A stretch of DNA of 64,000 nt from assembly GCF_010093225.1 (NCBI RefSeq), contig NZ_PDWM01000010.1:17021-81020 (forward strand), in the 5' to 3' direction. Numbering within the stretch: the first letter of the stretch is position 1; each line of letters starts with the position of its first letter. The notes under the pieces are model-generated. The model had not been told where the DNA came from. It searched no databases and saw only the letters and a program-made list of their open reading frames with translations. This stretch comes from Pseudoxanthomonas koreensis. GTDB taxonomy: Bacteria; Pseudomonadota; Gammaproteobacteria; Xanthomonadales; Xanthomonadaceae. This document shows positions 43,176 through 53,360 of this stretch, one piece after another. Made by a program: the position numbers and the translations under genes.

Positions 43176-44039
43176 ATGATCCGTACCCCGATGTCCTTCG
43201 CCTCCCTGCTCGCCATCGCCCTCGCCGCCGCGGTACCGGGCGCGGATGCCGCCAAGCCCGCCGACGCCGCCACCGTGCCCGCACCCGATGCCACGCTGCA
43301 GGCCGCCATCGACGGCAGCTGGCGCGACCCGGCCAACACCGCGCGCGACCAGTACCGGCATCCCGGGCAGACCCTGGCGTTCTTCGGCATCAAGCCGGAC
43401 ATGACCGTGGTCGAGATCTCCCCCGGCGGCGGCTGGTATGCGGAGATCCTGGCGCCGTACCTGAAGGAGCACGGCAAGTACGCAGCGGCGATCGTCGATC
43501 CGGCGGCCTACGAGGCCGGCCGCCAGCGCGACTACTACCAGAAGGGCAAGGACGGGCTGGCGAAGAAGTTCGCCGACGCGCCGGCGCAGTTCGACCAGGC
43601 CACCGTCGTCGCCTACGACCCGAAGGCGCCGTCGTTCGGCGCGCCGGGCTCGGCCGACATGGTGGTGACCTTCCGCAACGTGCACAACTGGCGCGGCGCG
43701 GGCCAGGCCGAGGGCATGTTCAAGGGCTTCTACGACGTACTCAAGCCCGGCGGCGTGCTCGGCCTGGCCGAGCACCGCGCCAAGGGCGACGTGCCGGCCG
43801 ACGACAAGAGCGGCTACGTCGGCCAGGACCAGGTGATCGCGATGGCCGAGGCCGCCGGCTTCAAGCTGGACGCCACCAGCGAAGTCAACGCCAACCCGCG
43901 CGACACCAAGGACCACCCCAACGGCGTGTGGACCCTGCCGCCATCCAACAACCACCCCGAAGCCGAACGCGCGAAGTATCAGGCGATCGGCGAAAGCGAC
44001 CGGATGACGCTGCGCTTCGTGAAGCCGCGCGGGGAATGA
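43176..44039 (+). CDS. Secreted SAM-dependent methyltransferase-like protein
   Basis: A 287-residue protein with a Sec signal peptide ([18 protein letters not shown]), which is unusual because its body is a class I methyltransferase fold: motif I as [28 protein letters not shown], and the post-motif [14 protein letters not shown]. The family is common in Xanthomonads and is usually annotated only as methyltransferase. A periplasmic location would put it away from cytoplasmic SAM, so it may bind another ligand or have lost activity. Start 43176; an internal Met at codon 6 is possible. Confidence 0.85.
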   Translation: MIRTPMSFASLLAIALAAAVPGADAAKPADAATVPAPDATLQAAIDGSWRDPANTARDQYRHPGQTLAFFGIKPDMTVVEISPGGGWYAEILAPYLKEHGKYAAAIVDPAAYEAGRQRDYYQKGKDGLAKKFADAPAQFDQATVVAYDPKAPSFGAPGSADMVVTFRNVHNWRGAGQAEGMFKGFYDVLKPGGVLGLAEHRAKGDVPADDKSGYVGQDQVIAMAEAAGFKLDATSEVNANPRDTKDHPNGVWTLPPSNNHPEAERAKYQAIGESDRMTLRFVKPRGE

Positions 44040-44220
44040 AGTGAAGAGTGGGGGGTGTGGGCCGCCGCCGCGGCCCCGCGCCCTTGAAGCCACCGCGGCT
44101 CCCCCGCGCCCCCATGACGACCGGCTTCGATCCGTACATGCAGCCGCGGCCACCCGCGGCCACGGCCTGGACCCGGAACGGTCCGGTGGCCCTCGGCCTG
44201 GTCGCCACGCCCGCCCACGC

Positions 44221-44778
44221 ATGCTGATCGCCTTCAACAAACCTTATGGCGTGCTGTGCCAGTTCACCGACCGCAGCGTGCCGCCGCGGCCGACCCTGGC
44301 CGGCTTCGGCCTGCCGCCCGGCGTGTACGCGGCCGGGCGCCTGGACCACGACAGCGAAGGGCTGCTGCTGCTTACCGACGACGGCGCGCTCGCGCACCGG
44401 CTCACCGATCCGCGCCACAAACAGGCCAAGACCTACTGGGTGCAGGTGGAGGGCGATCCGCGGCCGGAACAGCTGCAGGCGTTGCGGCAGGGCGTGCAGC
44501 TCAACGATGGTCCGACCCTGCCGGCGAAGGTCGGCCGGCTCGATCCGGCGCCGGCACTGTGGCCGCGCGATCCGCCGGTGCGTTACCGCAAGACCGTACC
44601 CGATGCCTGGCTGGAGATCGTCATCACCGAAGGCCGCAACCGCCAGGTGCGGCGCATGACCGCGGCGGTGGGCCTGCCGACGCTGCGGCTGGTGCGCGTG
44701 GCGATGGGTAGCCACTCGCTCGGCCCGGCGGGCGACACCGGACACTGGCTGCAACCCGGCCAGTGGCGCCTTTTGTAG
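44221..44778 (+). CDS. rluE: 23S rRNA pseudouridine synthase RluE-like
   Basis: A 185-residue RsuA/RluE-family pseudouridine synthase, acting on rRNA in the cytoplasm. The catalytic Asp is D42 in [16 protein letters not shown]; other conserved parts are KTYWVQVEG and [24 protein letters not shown]. There is no N-terminal S4 domain, as in RluE. The ATG at 44221 begins [12 protein letters not shown], the natural start. The 180 bp upstream are very GC-rich with no recognisable gene. The TAG stop is the TAG of a REPIN GTAG head. Confidence 0.9.
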   Translation: MLIAFNKPYGVLCQFTDRSVPPRPTLAGFGLPPGVYAAGRLDHDSEGLLLLTDDGALAHRLTDPRHKQAKTYWVQVEGDPRPEQLQALRQGVQLNDGPTLPAKVGRLDPAPALWPRDPPVRYRKTVPDAWLEIVITEGRNRQVRRMTAAVGLPTLRLVRVAMGSHSLGPAGDTGHWLQPGQWRLL

Positions 44779-44907
44779 GAGCCCACTTCAGGGGGCGACC
44801 TAGTGGCAACGAAACACGCTGCGTTCAACGCGGCCGCTCCGGAAATCACGCGTTCAACGCAGCAGCCTTCAGACGGCATCGGGTCGCCCCCTGAAGTGGC
44901 CTCCTAC
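44775..44907. repeat. REPIN-like symmetric element, copy F
   Basis: GTAG at 44775-44778 overlaps the rluE stop codon. Centre TCCGGA is at 44838-44843, flanked by GCTGCGTTCAACGCG on the left and a related sequence on the right. The right arm ends CTAC at 44907 with one change (GGCCTCCTAC instead of GGGCTCCTAC) that breaks perfect symmetry. Confidence 0.92.
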
Positions 44908-44945
44908 AGGTGAAGCCGACGGCAGCAGAATCGCCCGCCGAGGCT

Positions 44946-45326
44946 TCAGGCCCTGGTCGAGGTCCGGCGCGTGCGCGTGGTGCGGCTGCGCGTGGCGGTG
45001 CCGCCGGCTTCGCGCGGGATCCGCAGTGATTCGCCGTCGATCGGCTGCTGCAGGTCGCGCTCGCGCTTCTTGCGGTACAGCACGTAGGCCAGCACGCCGG
45101 CACCGACCACCGCCGCGGCGGTGGCCACCGCCACCGGATGGCGCCGCACCGTGCCGCGGGCCACGCTGAAACCGGCCTTGGCCGCGCCCAGCGCCGCGCC
45201 GGTCCTGATCCACTGCTCGGCGCCGACGCCGGCATCGCGCAGGCTCGCGCCGGCATGGCGCAACCCGGCGCCGGCGTGCCCGGCCAGTTCCAGGGCGCGG
45301 TCGGAAATGATGGTCAGCTTGCTCAT
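44946..45326 (-). CDS. Small membrane protein of unknown function
   Basis: A 126-residue protein not recognised as a named family. The first 60 residues are amphipathic and Ala/Gly-rich, one membrane helix follows (about residues 65-85, AVATAAAVVGAGVLAYVLY), and the tail is strongly basic with Thr-Arg repeats. The layout loosely resembles DUF883/ElaB-type inner-membrane proteins. GGGGA lies about seven bases before the ATG at 45326. It is alone between rluE and hrpB; a CATCGCC/GGCGATG hairpin lies upstream at 45355-45374. Confidence 0.7.
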   Translation of the reverse strand: MSKLTIISDRALELAGHAGAGLRHAGASLRDAGVGAEQWIRTGAALGAAKAGFSVARGTVRRHPVAVATAAAVVGAGVLAYVLYRKKRERDLQQPIDGESLRIPREAGGTATRSRTTRTRRTSTRA

Positions 45327-45509
45327 AGGAAATCCCCGGGAGGAGGGTGGGAGGCATCGCCAGTGTCGGCGATGGCATGTGGACGATACGTCAGCGGCGG
45401 CGGCGGCAGGCCGCGAGCCGGGTGCGGCGATGGCCGCGGTTCATCCGGCAGCGCAAGGCAGGTCTTGGGAGTCCCGGAGCCTGGCACCGTCGCCACGGGT
45501 TGCGGTGCT

Positions 45510-48017
45510 TCACGTCCCCCGCGGCTTCGCCCGGTGCGTCGCCGCCGCGCTCCACGGATCTTCCGGCCACGGGTGCCGCGGGTAGCGCCCCTTCATCTCC
45601 TTCCTCACCTCCGGGTAGGTGCGGTCCCAGAAGCTGCGCAGGTCGCCGGTGACCTGCAGCGGCTTGCCGCCGGGCGAGAGCAGGTGCAGGGTCAACGGCA
45701 CGCGGCCGTCGGCGATGCGCGGTGTGTCGGCCAGGCCGAACAGTTCCTGCAGCTTCACCGCCAGCACGGGCGGCTGCGGCACGCCTTCGTGGTCGAGCGC
45801 GTATTCGATCCGCCGCTCCATGCCCGAGGGCACGCCGATCCGCGACGGCGCATGGCGTTCCACCTGCTGGCGCAGGCTCCATTCCAGCGGCGACTTCAGC
45901 GCTTCGCCGAGTTGGTCCTCCGACAGCGCATCGAGCCGGGTCTTGCCGGCGAAGGCGGGCTTCAGCCAGTCGTCCAGCGTGGCCAGCAATGCCATGTCGG
46001 AGACATCGGGCAATGCCAGCTCCGGCATCCACGCCCGCAGCGAAACCACGCGTGCCTGCCACTGGCGCAGCGATTCCGTCCACGGCAGCGCTTCCAGGCC
46101 CAGTTCGCGCACCGCGTCCGCCAGTGCCTGCGCGGCCTGCGCCGGATCCACCCGCCCCGCGGGGCGGCTGTCGAGCACGATGCGGTCGAAGCGCGATTCG
46201 CGCCGCGCCACCAGCGCACGCCGTTCCGCATCCCACACCGCGCCTTCGTGGTCGACGAAGCGGGCGGGGAAATCACGGCGCAGGCGGGCCTCGTCCACCG
46301 GCGCGGCGCGCAGCAGCAGCGCATCGCCGCGCGGTTCGAAGCGCAGCTCGCTGGCCACCAGCCACGGCTCGCCGCGCAGGGCGCTGTCGTCGAACAGCTT
46401 CGCGGTGCGGCCGTTGGCGAGCTGGTAGCGCAGCGGATCGGACGGATGGCGCGCGGCGATGCGGTCGGGGAAGGCATGGGCGAGCAGGTCGCCGAGTTCG
46501 TGCGCTTCGATGTCGGCGGGTGGCGCGGCTTCGCTGCGCAGGCGGCGGCGCCACTGCTTCGCCGCCGCGTCGATCGCGGCCAGCGCGGAACGACCGGCGT
46601 CGGGTGGCACGCGGCCGCTGCGGAAAGCGGCCAGCGCGCGCCAGCGGCCGGCCAGGGCATCGCTGCGGCTGCGCAGCGGGTCGCGCGCTTCCAGCAGCGC
46701 GGCCAGGTCGGCGGCCAGCGCCTGTTCGCGCGGCCCGCGCGCAGCCTGCAGCATCGCCGCCAGGCGCGGGTGCGTGCCCAGGGCGAGCATGGCGCGGCCG
46801 GCGGCGGTGATGCGGCCATCGGCATCCAGCGCATCCAGCCGCTGCAGCAGTTCGCGCGCGGCGGCCAGGGCGCCGGACGGCGGCAGGTCGACGAAACGCA
46901 GCGCGTCGCTGCCCCAGGCCGCCAGTTCCAGCGCCAACCCGGCCAGTTCGACCTGGGCGATTTCCGGCCGGCGCTGTGCTTCGAGCCGCTGCGATTCCGG
47001 CCACAGCCGCCAGGCCCAGCCCTCGGCGACGCGCCCGGCGCGGCCGGCGCGCTGGTCGGCCGAAGCCTGCGAGATCGCGACCGCATCCAGGCGCGAGAAA
47101 CCGCTGTTGGGATCGAAGCGCGGCTCGCGCGCCAGGCCGCTGTCGATCACCACGCGCACGCCGGGCAGGGTCACCGAGGATTCGGCGACATTGGTGGCGA
47201 GGACCACGCGGCGGCGGCCGTCGGGCGAAGGCTGCAGCACGCGCGACTGCTGTTCCACCGGCAGTTCGCCGTGCAGGGCGAGGACCTCGATCCCCGGCGG
47301 CAGCGCAGCGGCTTCCAGCGCGGCCTGCACCCGCGCGATCTCGCGTTGCCCCGGCAGGAACACCAGCACATCGCCGGGATGCTTCGCCAGCGCGCCTTCG
47401 ACCGCACGCCGCGCCTGCGTCTCCATCGATTCCTCACGCCGCGCCGGGAAGTGCGACACCTGCACCGGGAAGCTGCGGCCTTCGCTGGATAGCCGCGGCG
47501 CATCGAGCAGGCGCGCGAGCCGTTCGCCGTCCAGCGTGGCCGACATCACCATGAGGCGCAGGTCCTCGCGCAGCTGCGCCTGCACGTCCAGGGCAAGGGC
47601 CAGGCCGAGGTCGGCGGACAGGTGGCGCTCGTGGAACTCGTCGAACAGCAGCGCGCCGATCCCTTCCAGAAGGGGATCGTCCTGGATCATGCGGGTGAGG
47701 ATGCCTTCGGTGACCACCTCGATCCGGGTGCGTGCGGACACCCGGTTCTCGAAGCGGATCCGGTAGCCGACGGTGCCCCCCACCTCCTCGCCGAGCTGGC
47801 GGGCCATGAACATCGCGGCGCTGCGTGCGGCCACGCGGCGCGGCTCCAGCATCACGATCCTGCGGCCTTGCAACCATGGAGCGTCGAGCAGGGCCAGCGG
47901 CACCTGGGTGGTCTTGCCGGCGCCGGGCGGAGCCTCGAGCACCAGGCGCGGGTGCGCGGCGAGGCTGTCGCGGATCGCCGGCAGCAGCGGGGCAATGGGG
48001 AACGAAGCGGAATCCAT
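45510..48017 (-). CDS. hrpB: ATP-dependent helicase HrpB
   Basis: A DEAH-type RNA helicase of 835 residues. Motifs: Walker A APPGAGKTTQVPLALL, motif Ia EPRRVAARSAA, motif II DEFHERHLSADLGLAL, motif III MSATLDG, and motif VI QRAGRAGRVAEGWAWRLW, followed by the HrpB-specific C-terminal domain (LSPGGKPLQVTGDLRSFWD, VRKEMKGRYPRHPWPEDPW). Cellular substrates are not well defined. Start 48017 (MDSASFPIAPLL) is the natural one. Divergent from tatD with a REPIN-like element between them. Confidence 0.94.
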   Translation of the reverse strand: MDSASFPIAPLLPAIRDSLAAHPRLVLEAPPGAGKTTQVPLALLDAPWLQGRRIVMLEPRRVAARSAAMFMARQLGEEVGGTVGYRIRFENRVSARTRIEVVTEGILTRMIQDDPLLEGIGALLFDEFHERHLSADLGLALALDVQAQLREDLRLMVMSATLDGERLARLLDAPRLSSEGRSFPVQVSHFPARREESMETQARRAVEGALAKHPGDVLVFLPGQREIARVQAALEAAALPPGIEVLALHGELPVEQQSRVLQPSPDGRRRVVLATNVAESSVTLPGVRVVIDSGLAREPRFDPNSGFSRLDAVAISQASADQRAGRAGRVAEGWAWRLWPESQRLEAQRRPEIAQVELAGLALELAAWGSDALRFVDLPPSGALAAARELLQRLDALDADGRITAAGRAMLALGTHPRLAAMLQAARGPREQALAADLAALLEARDPLRSRSDALAGRWRALAAFRSGRVPPDAGRSALAAIDAAAKQWRRRLRSEAAPPADIEAHELGDLLAHAFPDRIAARHPSDPLRYQLANGRTAKLFDDSALRGEPWLVASELRFEPRGDALLLRAAPVDEARLRRDFPARFVDHEGAVWDAERRALVARRESRFDRIVLDSRPAGRVDPAQAAQALADAVRELGLEALPWTESLRQWQARVVSLRAWMPELALPDVSDMALLATLDDWLKPAFAGKTRLDALSEDQLGEALKSPLEWSLRQQVERHAPSRIGVPSGMERRIEYALDHEGVPQPPVLAVKLQELFGLADTPRIADGRVPLTLHLLSPGGKPLQVTGDLRSFWDRTYPEVRKEMKGRYPRHPWPEDPWSAAATHRAKPRGT

Positions 48018-48044
48018 GGGCGCAAGGATACGGGGCCGCCCACT

Positions 48045-48136
48045 GTAGGAGCGGGCATGACCGCGACCCGGCGTCTGCGGCACAGGCGACGTCATCGCCA
48101 TTCCGACGTTCGTGTCGCGGCCAGGTCCACTCCTAC
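48045..48136. repeat. Second-family REPIN-like element, copy G
   Basis: A 92-bp inverted repeat with GTAGGAGCGGGC at the left and a right arm ending CTAC at 48136 whose complement reads GTAGGAGTGGAC. The palindrome GACGTC (48088-48093) sits exactly at the midpoint. Same architecture as the A-F family but different arm and centre sequence. Located between the divergent hrpB and tatD. Confidence 0.85.
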
Positions 48137-48165
48137 AATAGGGGGCCCCCACCGGTAGTTCCCGC

Positions 48166-48962
48166 ATGCAGCTCGTCGACATCGGCGCCAACCTCACCCA
48201 CGACAGCTTCGACCGCGACCGCGATGAGGTGCTGGCCCGCGCCCGCGCGGCCGGGGTAGCGCAGCTGGTGGTGACCGGCGCCAGCCGCGAGCACTCGCCG
48301 CTGGCGCTGGAACTGGCGCAGCGGCATCCCGGCATGCTCTACGCCACCGCCGGCGTGCACCCGCACCACGCCAGCGAATACACCGACGAATGCGACGCGG
48401 AAATGCGCGCCCTGCACGCGCACCCGCAAGTGGTGGCGGTGGGCGAATGCGGACTGGATTATTTCCGCGACTTCTCGCCGCGCCCGGCACAGCGCCGGGC
48501 GTTCGAGCGCCAGCTGCAGATCGGCGCCGACACCGCCAAGCCGCTGTTCCTGCACCAGCGCGACGCCCACGCCGACTTCATGGCGATCATGAAGGACTTC
48601 GACGGCCGGCTCGGCCCGGCGGTCGTGCACTGCTTCACCGGCACCCGCGAGGAGATGTTCGACTACCTCGACAACGACTGGTACATCGGCATCACCGGCT
48701 GGCTGTGCGCGAGCGCCGCGGCGCGCACCTGCGCGAGCTGGTGAAGCACATCCCCGCCAACCGCCTGCTGGTGGAGACCGACGCGCCGTACCTGCTGCCG
48801 CGCACGCTCAGGCCGATGCCGAAGGACCGGCGCAACGAACCGTCGTTCCTGCCGCACATCGTGGAGGAGCTGGCGCGGGACCGGGGTGAGGAGGTGGCGG
48901 CGGTGGCGGCGCGGACGACGGCCAATGCGCGGGTGTTGTTCCGGTTGCCGGTGCAGGGGTGA
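48166..48962 (+). pseudogene. tatD: TatD family deoxyribonuclease, frameshifted
   Basis: A metal-dependent TatD hydrolase split between two frames. The first frame (48166-48744) reads [42 protein letters not shown] and [17 protein letters not shown], then leaves conservation and stops. The continuation [27 protein letters not shown] runs in another frame to a stop at 48962. One missing base between 48709 and 48710 (expected Cys-Asp-Glu) explains it exactly: restoring it gives 265 aa, the family length. It is either a recent null mutation or a sequencing error, because the rest is intact. The lost C-terminus includes the metal-binding ETDAPY motif. Confidence 0.9.
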
Positions 48963-48970
48963 AGGGGAAG

Positions 48971-49029
48971 GTCGCGTTGAGCGCGGTGATGGTCGGGCGG
49001 CGTCGGGTCGCCCTCGTGCGGGCTCCTAC
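48971..49029. repeat. Solo right half of a REPIN-like element, copy H
   Basis: GCGTTGAGCGCGGTG (inner motif) is followed by GGGTCGCCCTCGTGCGGGCTCCTAC, ending at 49029. It corresponds to the right half of the A-F elements from just past the centre, with a degenerate arm. No left half is present next to the tatD stop. Confidence 0.75.
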
Positions 49030-49056
49030 AGGGGGTAGCCCGGAAATGCCGCTGGG

Positions 49057-49989
49057 TTACCTGGTGGCGGCTTCGTAGACCTGCAGGTGCGCCCAGGCTG
49101 CTTGCAGCCGCGGCACTTCCAGCCCGGCCGCGTGCGCACGGTGGACCATGTCGCCGACGATCTGCAGCGCTTCCACGCGGCGGCCGGCTTCCAGGTCGCG
49201 CAGCATCGAGGCGGTGACCGGGGAGCCGGCACGGGTCAGGTGGCCGTGCGCGATCGCCACTTCGTCGGCCGGCAGCGGATGGCCCTCGGCGGCGGCCACC
49301 ACCAGGCATTCTTCGTGCAGGGCGGCCATGAACGCTTCGCCGCCTTCGCCGGCGACGATCGCACCGACGCTGCCGCGCATCAGGCAGGTGCCGGCGGCCA
49401 GCGCGGCGAGGAAACTGAACTTGGTCCACTGCGCCTGGCCGATGTCGGCGGCGTGGTGGTGGTCCACGCCCGCCGCCGCGCAGGCATCGGCCAGCCGCGC
49501 CAGCACGCCGGTGTCGGCATTGCCTTCGCGCAGGCCGAAGGTGATCGAGGCCGGGCGCCCCAGGTGCTGGACTTCGCCGTCGGCACCGAGCACGGCGCTG
49601 ATGAAGCACAGCCCGCCCAGCACGCGTTCGCGGCCGAAGCGCGCGTCCAGCGCCGGATAGTGCAGCAGGCCGTTGAGGATCGGCAGCACGCCGGTGCGAT
49701 CGCCGACCGCGCCGGCGATCGCGTCCATCGCACTGTCCAGGTCGTAGGCCTTGCAGCTGAGCAGGACCAGGTCGAACGGCGGCAGCATGGCGACTTCTTC
49801 CGCCACCACCGTCGCCACCGCCAGGCCGGCGTCGCCCAGCGGACTGCGGATGCGCAACCCGCGTTCGCGCAGCAGGGCCGCGCGCGCCGGGCGAACCAGG
49901 AAGGTCACGTCGGCGCCGGCCTGGGCGAGCCTGCCGCCGAAGTAACCGCCGGTGCCGCCGGCGCCGAGCACGAGGATGCGCACGGCCAC
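49057..49989 (-). CDS. panE: 2-dehydropantoate 2-reductase
   Basis: A ketopantoate reductase-like protein (310 aa), NADPH-dependent, in the pantothenate/CoA pathway. The N-terminal Rossmann motif VLGAGGTGGYFGGRLAQAG and a long helical C-terminal domain are present; the putative catalytic Lys lies in QAQWTKFSFLAALAAG. Several paralogues of this fold exist in bacteria, so the exact substrate is moderately certain. The start is a GTG, at 49989 or 49983, two bases after the yadH stop, so it is probably co-transcribed with yadGH. Confidence 0.86.
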   Translation of the reverse strand: MAVRILVLGAGGTGGYFGGRLAQAGADVTFLVRPARAALLRERGLRIRSPLGDAGLAVATVVAEEVAMLPPFDLVLLSCKAYDLDSAMDAIAGAVGDRTGVLPILNGLLHYPALDARFGRERVLGGLCFISAVLGADGEVQHLGRPASITFGLREGNADTGVLARLADACAAAGVDHHHAADIGQAQWTKFSFLAALAAGTCLMRGSVGAIVAGEGGEAFMAALHEECLVVAAAEGHPLPADEVAIAHGHLTRAGSPVTASMLRDLEAGRRVEALQIVGDMVHRAHAAGLEVPRLQAAWAHLQVYEAATR

Positions 49990-49991
49990 GC

Positions 49992-50818
49992 TCAGCTGCG
50001 CAGGCCCACGCCGCGGCGCAGCAGCCACAGCGCCAGCGTCGCCAGCGCGGCGACGAAGCCGAGCATCAGCGTGTACGACACCCACAGCGGCACGTCGGAG
50101 GTGCCGAGCAGGCCGTAGCGGAACGCGTTGACCATGTAGAAGATCGGGTTGGCGTGGGTCATCGCCTGGGCCCAGCCGGGCAGCAGGGTGACCGAATAGA
50201 ACACGCCGCCCAGGTAGGTCAGCGGGGTCAGGATGAAGGTCGGCACGATCGCCACGTCGTCGAACTTCTTCGCATAGACCGCGTTGACGAAGCCGGCCAG
50301 CGAGAAGATGGTCGCGCCCAGCAGCACCGTGGTCAGGGTCACCAGCGGGTGCGGCATCCGCACCGGGGTGAACAGCATGGCGATGCCCAGCACGATCACG
50401 CCCACCATCAGCCCGCGCAGCACCGCGCCGGCGACGTAGCCGCACAGGATCACCCAGTTCGGCATCGGGCTGACCAGCAGCTCCTCGACATGGCGGCCGA
50501 ACTTGGCGCCGAAGAACGAGGAGGAGATGTTGCCGTAGCTGTTCTGGATCACGCTCATCATCACCAGGCCGGGGACGATGAACTGCATGTAGCTGTAGCC
50601 GCCCATGTCGCCGATCCTCGAGCCGATCAGGCCGCCGAAGATCAGGAAGTACAGGGTCATGGTGATCGCCGGCGGCACCAGGGTCTGGCCCCAGATGCGC
50701 AGGATGCGGCGCATCTCGCGGCGGACGATGGTGCCCAGCGCGATCCAGTTGCGCGCCGCGTCGCTGCGGGTCGTGGCGGTGGCGGTCACGGCGGTGTCGA
50801 CCGTGTCGGCGTCCTGTT

Positions 50819-50822
<4 letters not shown>
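49992..50822 (-). CDS. yadH: ABC-2 type exporter permease (YadH-like)
   Basis: Inner-membrane permease of 276 residues with six membrane helices and the ABC-2 core segments MSVIQNSYGNISSSFFGAKF, EELLVSPMPNWVILCGYV and PLTYLGGVFYSVTLLPGW. The first 25 residues are Thr/Ala-rich and cytoplasmic. It partners the ATPase encoded just upstream, overlapping its stop by 4 bp (ATGA). The exported substrate of YadGH is unknown. Confidence 0.92.
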
Positions 50823-51772
<950 letters not shown>

Positions 51773-51874
51773 GCAGGCCTTCGCGCCGCTGCCGGCGCCT
51801 GATTCGGGGCTGCGGCTATTATAGGTCGCCGCCGGGCCCCGGCCCGGCCACAGACTGTTGCGAAAAACGACCTC

Positions 51875-52636
51875 GTGCCCGTCCATTTCCCGCTCCGCCT
51901 CGTCGACCGCCGCATGCTGGCGCCAACCATCGGCCACTACGTGCTTGCCCGCGACGATGGCCAGCCGCTGGACTTCGTCCCCGGCCAGTTCATCCAGATC
52001 CATTTCGACTACGCCGACGGCACGCCGGCGCGGCGCAGCTATTCGCTGGCCACGATCCACGACCACGCGCTGGGCCCGGGCGAGGCGGTGGAGATCGCGG
52101 TCAGCCACGTGCCCGGCGGCGCGGCCACCGCGCTGTTCGAGGGCATGGAGCCGGGCGCACGGATAGACGCCAGCGGCCCGTACGGGCGCTTCTGCCTGAT
52201 GCCCGGCGACCGCAACCGCCGCTACCTGCTGATCGGCACCGGCACCGGGATCACCCCGTACCGCTCGATGCTGCCGGTGCTGGCCCGGCAGATCGCCGAG
52301 CGCGGCATCGAGGTGGTGCTGCTGGCCGGCGCGCGCACGCCGGGCGAACTGCTCTACGCCGAGGACTTCCGCGCCTTCGCCGACGCGCACCCGCAGTTCC
52401 GCTATCTGCCCTGCCTGTCGCGCGAACTGCCCGGCGCCGGTTCGCCGCACGCGCACCCGGACGTGCGCCACGGCTACGTGCAGCAGCAGCTGGCCGAATT
52501 CGCGCCCGACCCGGCCACCGACATCGCCTACCTGTGCGGCAACCCGGACATGGTCGACGCCTGCTTCGAGGCCCTGAAGGGATACGGGCTGCCGGTGCCG
52601 CAGGTGCGCCGGGAGAAATACGTCAGCAACAAGTAG
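51875..52636 (+). CDS. fpr: Ferredoxin/flavodoxin-NADP+ reductase
   Basis: A 253-residue FAD- and NADP-binding reductase of the FNR fold, moving electrons between NADPH and ferredoxin or flavodoxin. The FAD motif RRSYSLA is near residue 54, VPGGAATALFEGMEPG follows, the NADP pyrophosphate motif is LLIGTGTGITPYRSML, and the C-terminus ends YVSNK. The start is GTG at 51875, with no strong ribosome site. Divergent from yadG. Confidence 0.9.
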   Translation: MPVHFPLRLVDRRMLAPTIGHYVLARDDGQPLDFVPGQFIQIHFDYADGTPARRSYSLATIHDHALGPGEAVEIAVSHVPGGAATALFEGMEPGARIDASGPYGRFCLMPGDRNRRYLLIGTGTGITPYRSMLPVLARQIAERGIEVVLLAGARTPGELLYAEDFRAFADAHPQFRYLPCLSRELPGAGSPHAHPDVRHGYVQQQLAEFAPDPATDIAYLCGNPDMVDACFEALKGYGLPVPQVRREKYVSNK

Positions 52637-52690
52637 CGGCGCGCCCTGTGGGGCCATTGGTGGCCCGGCCCGGGAGGCTGTAAAGGTCGC

Positions 52691-52720
52691 TTGACATGCC
52701 GCCGGGCCGTCGCCTAACCT
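52691..52720 (+). promoter_or_regulatory. Promoter of the membrane protein / XRE regulator pair
   Basis: A perfect -35 TTGACA (52691-52696) and a weak -10 TAACCT (52715-52720), 18 bp apart. The transcript would start near 52727, inside the inverted repeat that follows. Confidence 0.6.
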
Positions 52721-52722
52721 CG

Positions 52723-52742
52723 CTGTCAAGCTTCCTTGACAG
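52723..52742. promoter_or_regulatory. Inverted-repeat operator, probably for the XRE regulator
   Basis: CTGTCAAG-CTTC-CTTGACAG is a perfect 8-bp inverted repeat placed over the expected transcription start and 10 bp before the ATG at 52753. A third half-site, CTTGACA, overlaps the -35 box (52690-52696). The layout suits autorepression by the small XRE protein encoded at 53361. Confidence 0.6.
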
Positions 52743-52752
52743 AGATTCCGTG

Positions 52753-53334
52753 ATGGAACGCATCCGTCCCTGGCACCTGCTGTGCGCCGCCGTGGTGGTG
52801 GCCGTGGCCGCGGCGCTGCTGCCGCGGTTGCTGCCCGGCAGCATCCCCGGCGTGCTCGTCGCCATGCTCTACCTCGCCGCGCTGGTGCTCGCGTTCACCG
52901 CGCTGCTGCGCCACGGCCTGCCCGAACCCTGCGATGCCGCGCCGGCGACCCTGCGCCGCCGCTACACCCGCGAACTGATGCTGGCCATGGGCGGCTACGC
53001 ACTGGTCCTGTTCGCCTCGACCCTGCTGCTCAAGCGGACCGAGGAGCCGCTGCTGCGCGCCCTGCTCGCGCTGGCGCCGCTGCCGCCGATCGCGCTGGCC
53101 ATGCGCGCCATCGTCCGCTACATCCGCGATGTCGACGAGATGCAGCAGCGCATCGAGCTGGAGGCGGTGTGCATCGCCACCGCGTTCGTCTCGCTGCTGT
53201 ACATGGGTGGCGGTTTCCTGCAGGCGGCGAAGGTGATCGATATGCCGGCCGCCTTCGCGATGCTGTGGATGTTCCCGCTGGTGTGCTTCGCCTACGGCCT
53301 GGCCAAGCTGGCCGTGACGCGGCGCTACCGCTGA
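52753..53334 (+). CDS. Four- to five-helix membrane protein paired with an XRE regulator
   Basis: A 193-residue integral membrane protein with about five helices, a charged loop after helix 2 (ATLRRRYTRELM) and an acidic patch RYIRDVDEMQQRIELEA between helices. No named family is certain. Pairs of a small multi-helix membrane protein and a minimal XRE regulator are common in bacteria. The start at 52753 is preferred over 52696, which would lie inside the promoter. The XRE gene follows 26 bp after the stop, so the two form an operon. Confidence 0.8.
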   Translation: MERIRPWHLLCAAVVVAVAAALLPRLLPGSIPGVLVAMLYLAALVLAFTALLRHGLPEPCDAAPATLRRRYTRELMLAMGGYALVLFASTLLLKRTEEPLLRALLALAPLPPIALAMRAIVRYIRDVDEMQQRIELEAVCIATAFVSLLYMGGGFLQAAKVIDMPAAFAMLWMFPLVCFAYGLAKLAVTRRYR

Positions 53335-53360
53335 GGGTGCCGGCGCATGGAGACGCACCC

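Noticed and set aside
44041..44220. Possible N-terminal extension of rluE
   Set aside because: The frame is open, but the residues are Pro/Arg/Gly-rich with no S4 domain, and [10 protein letters not shown] at 44221 is the natural start.
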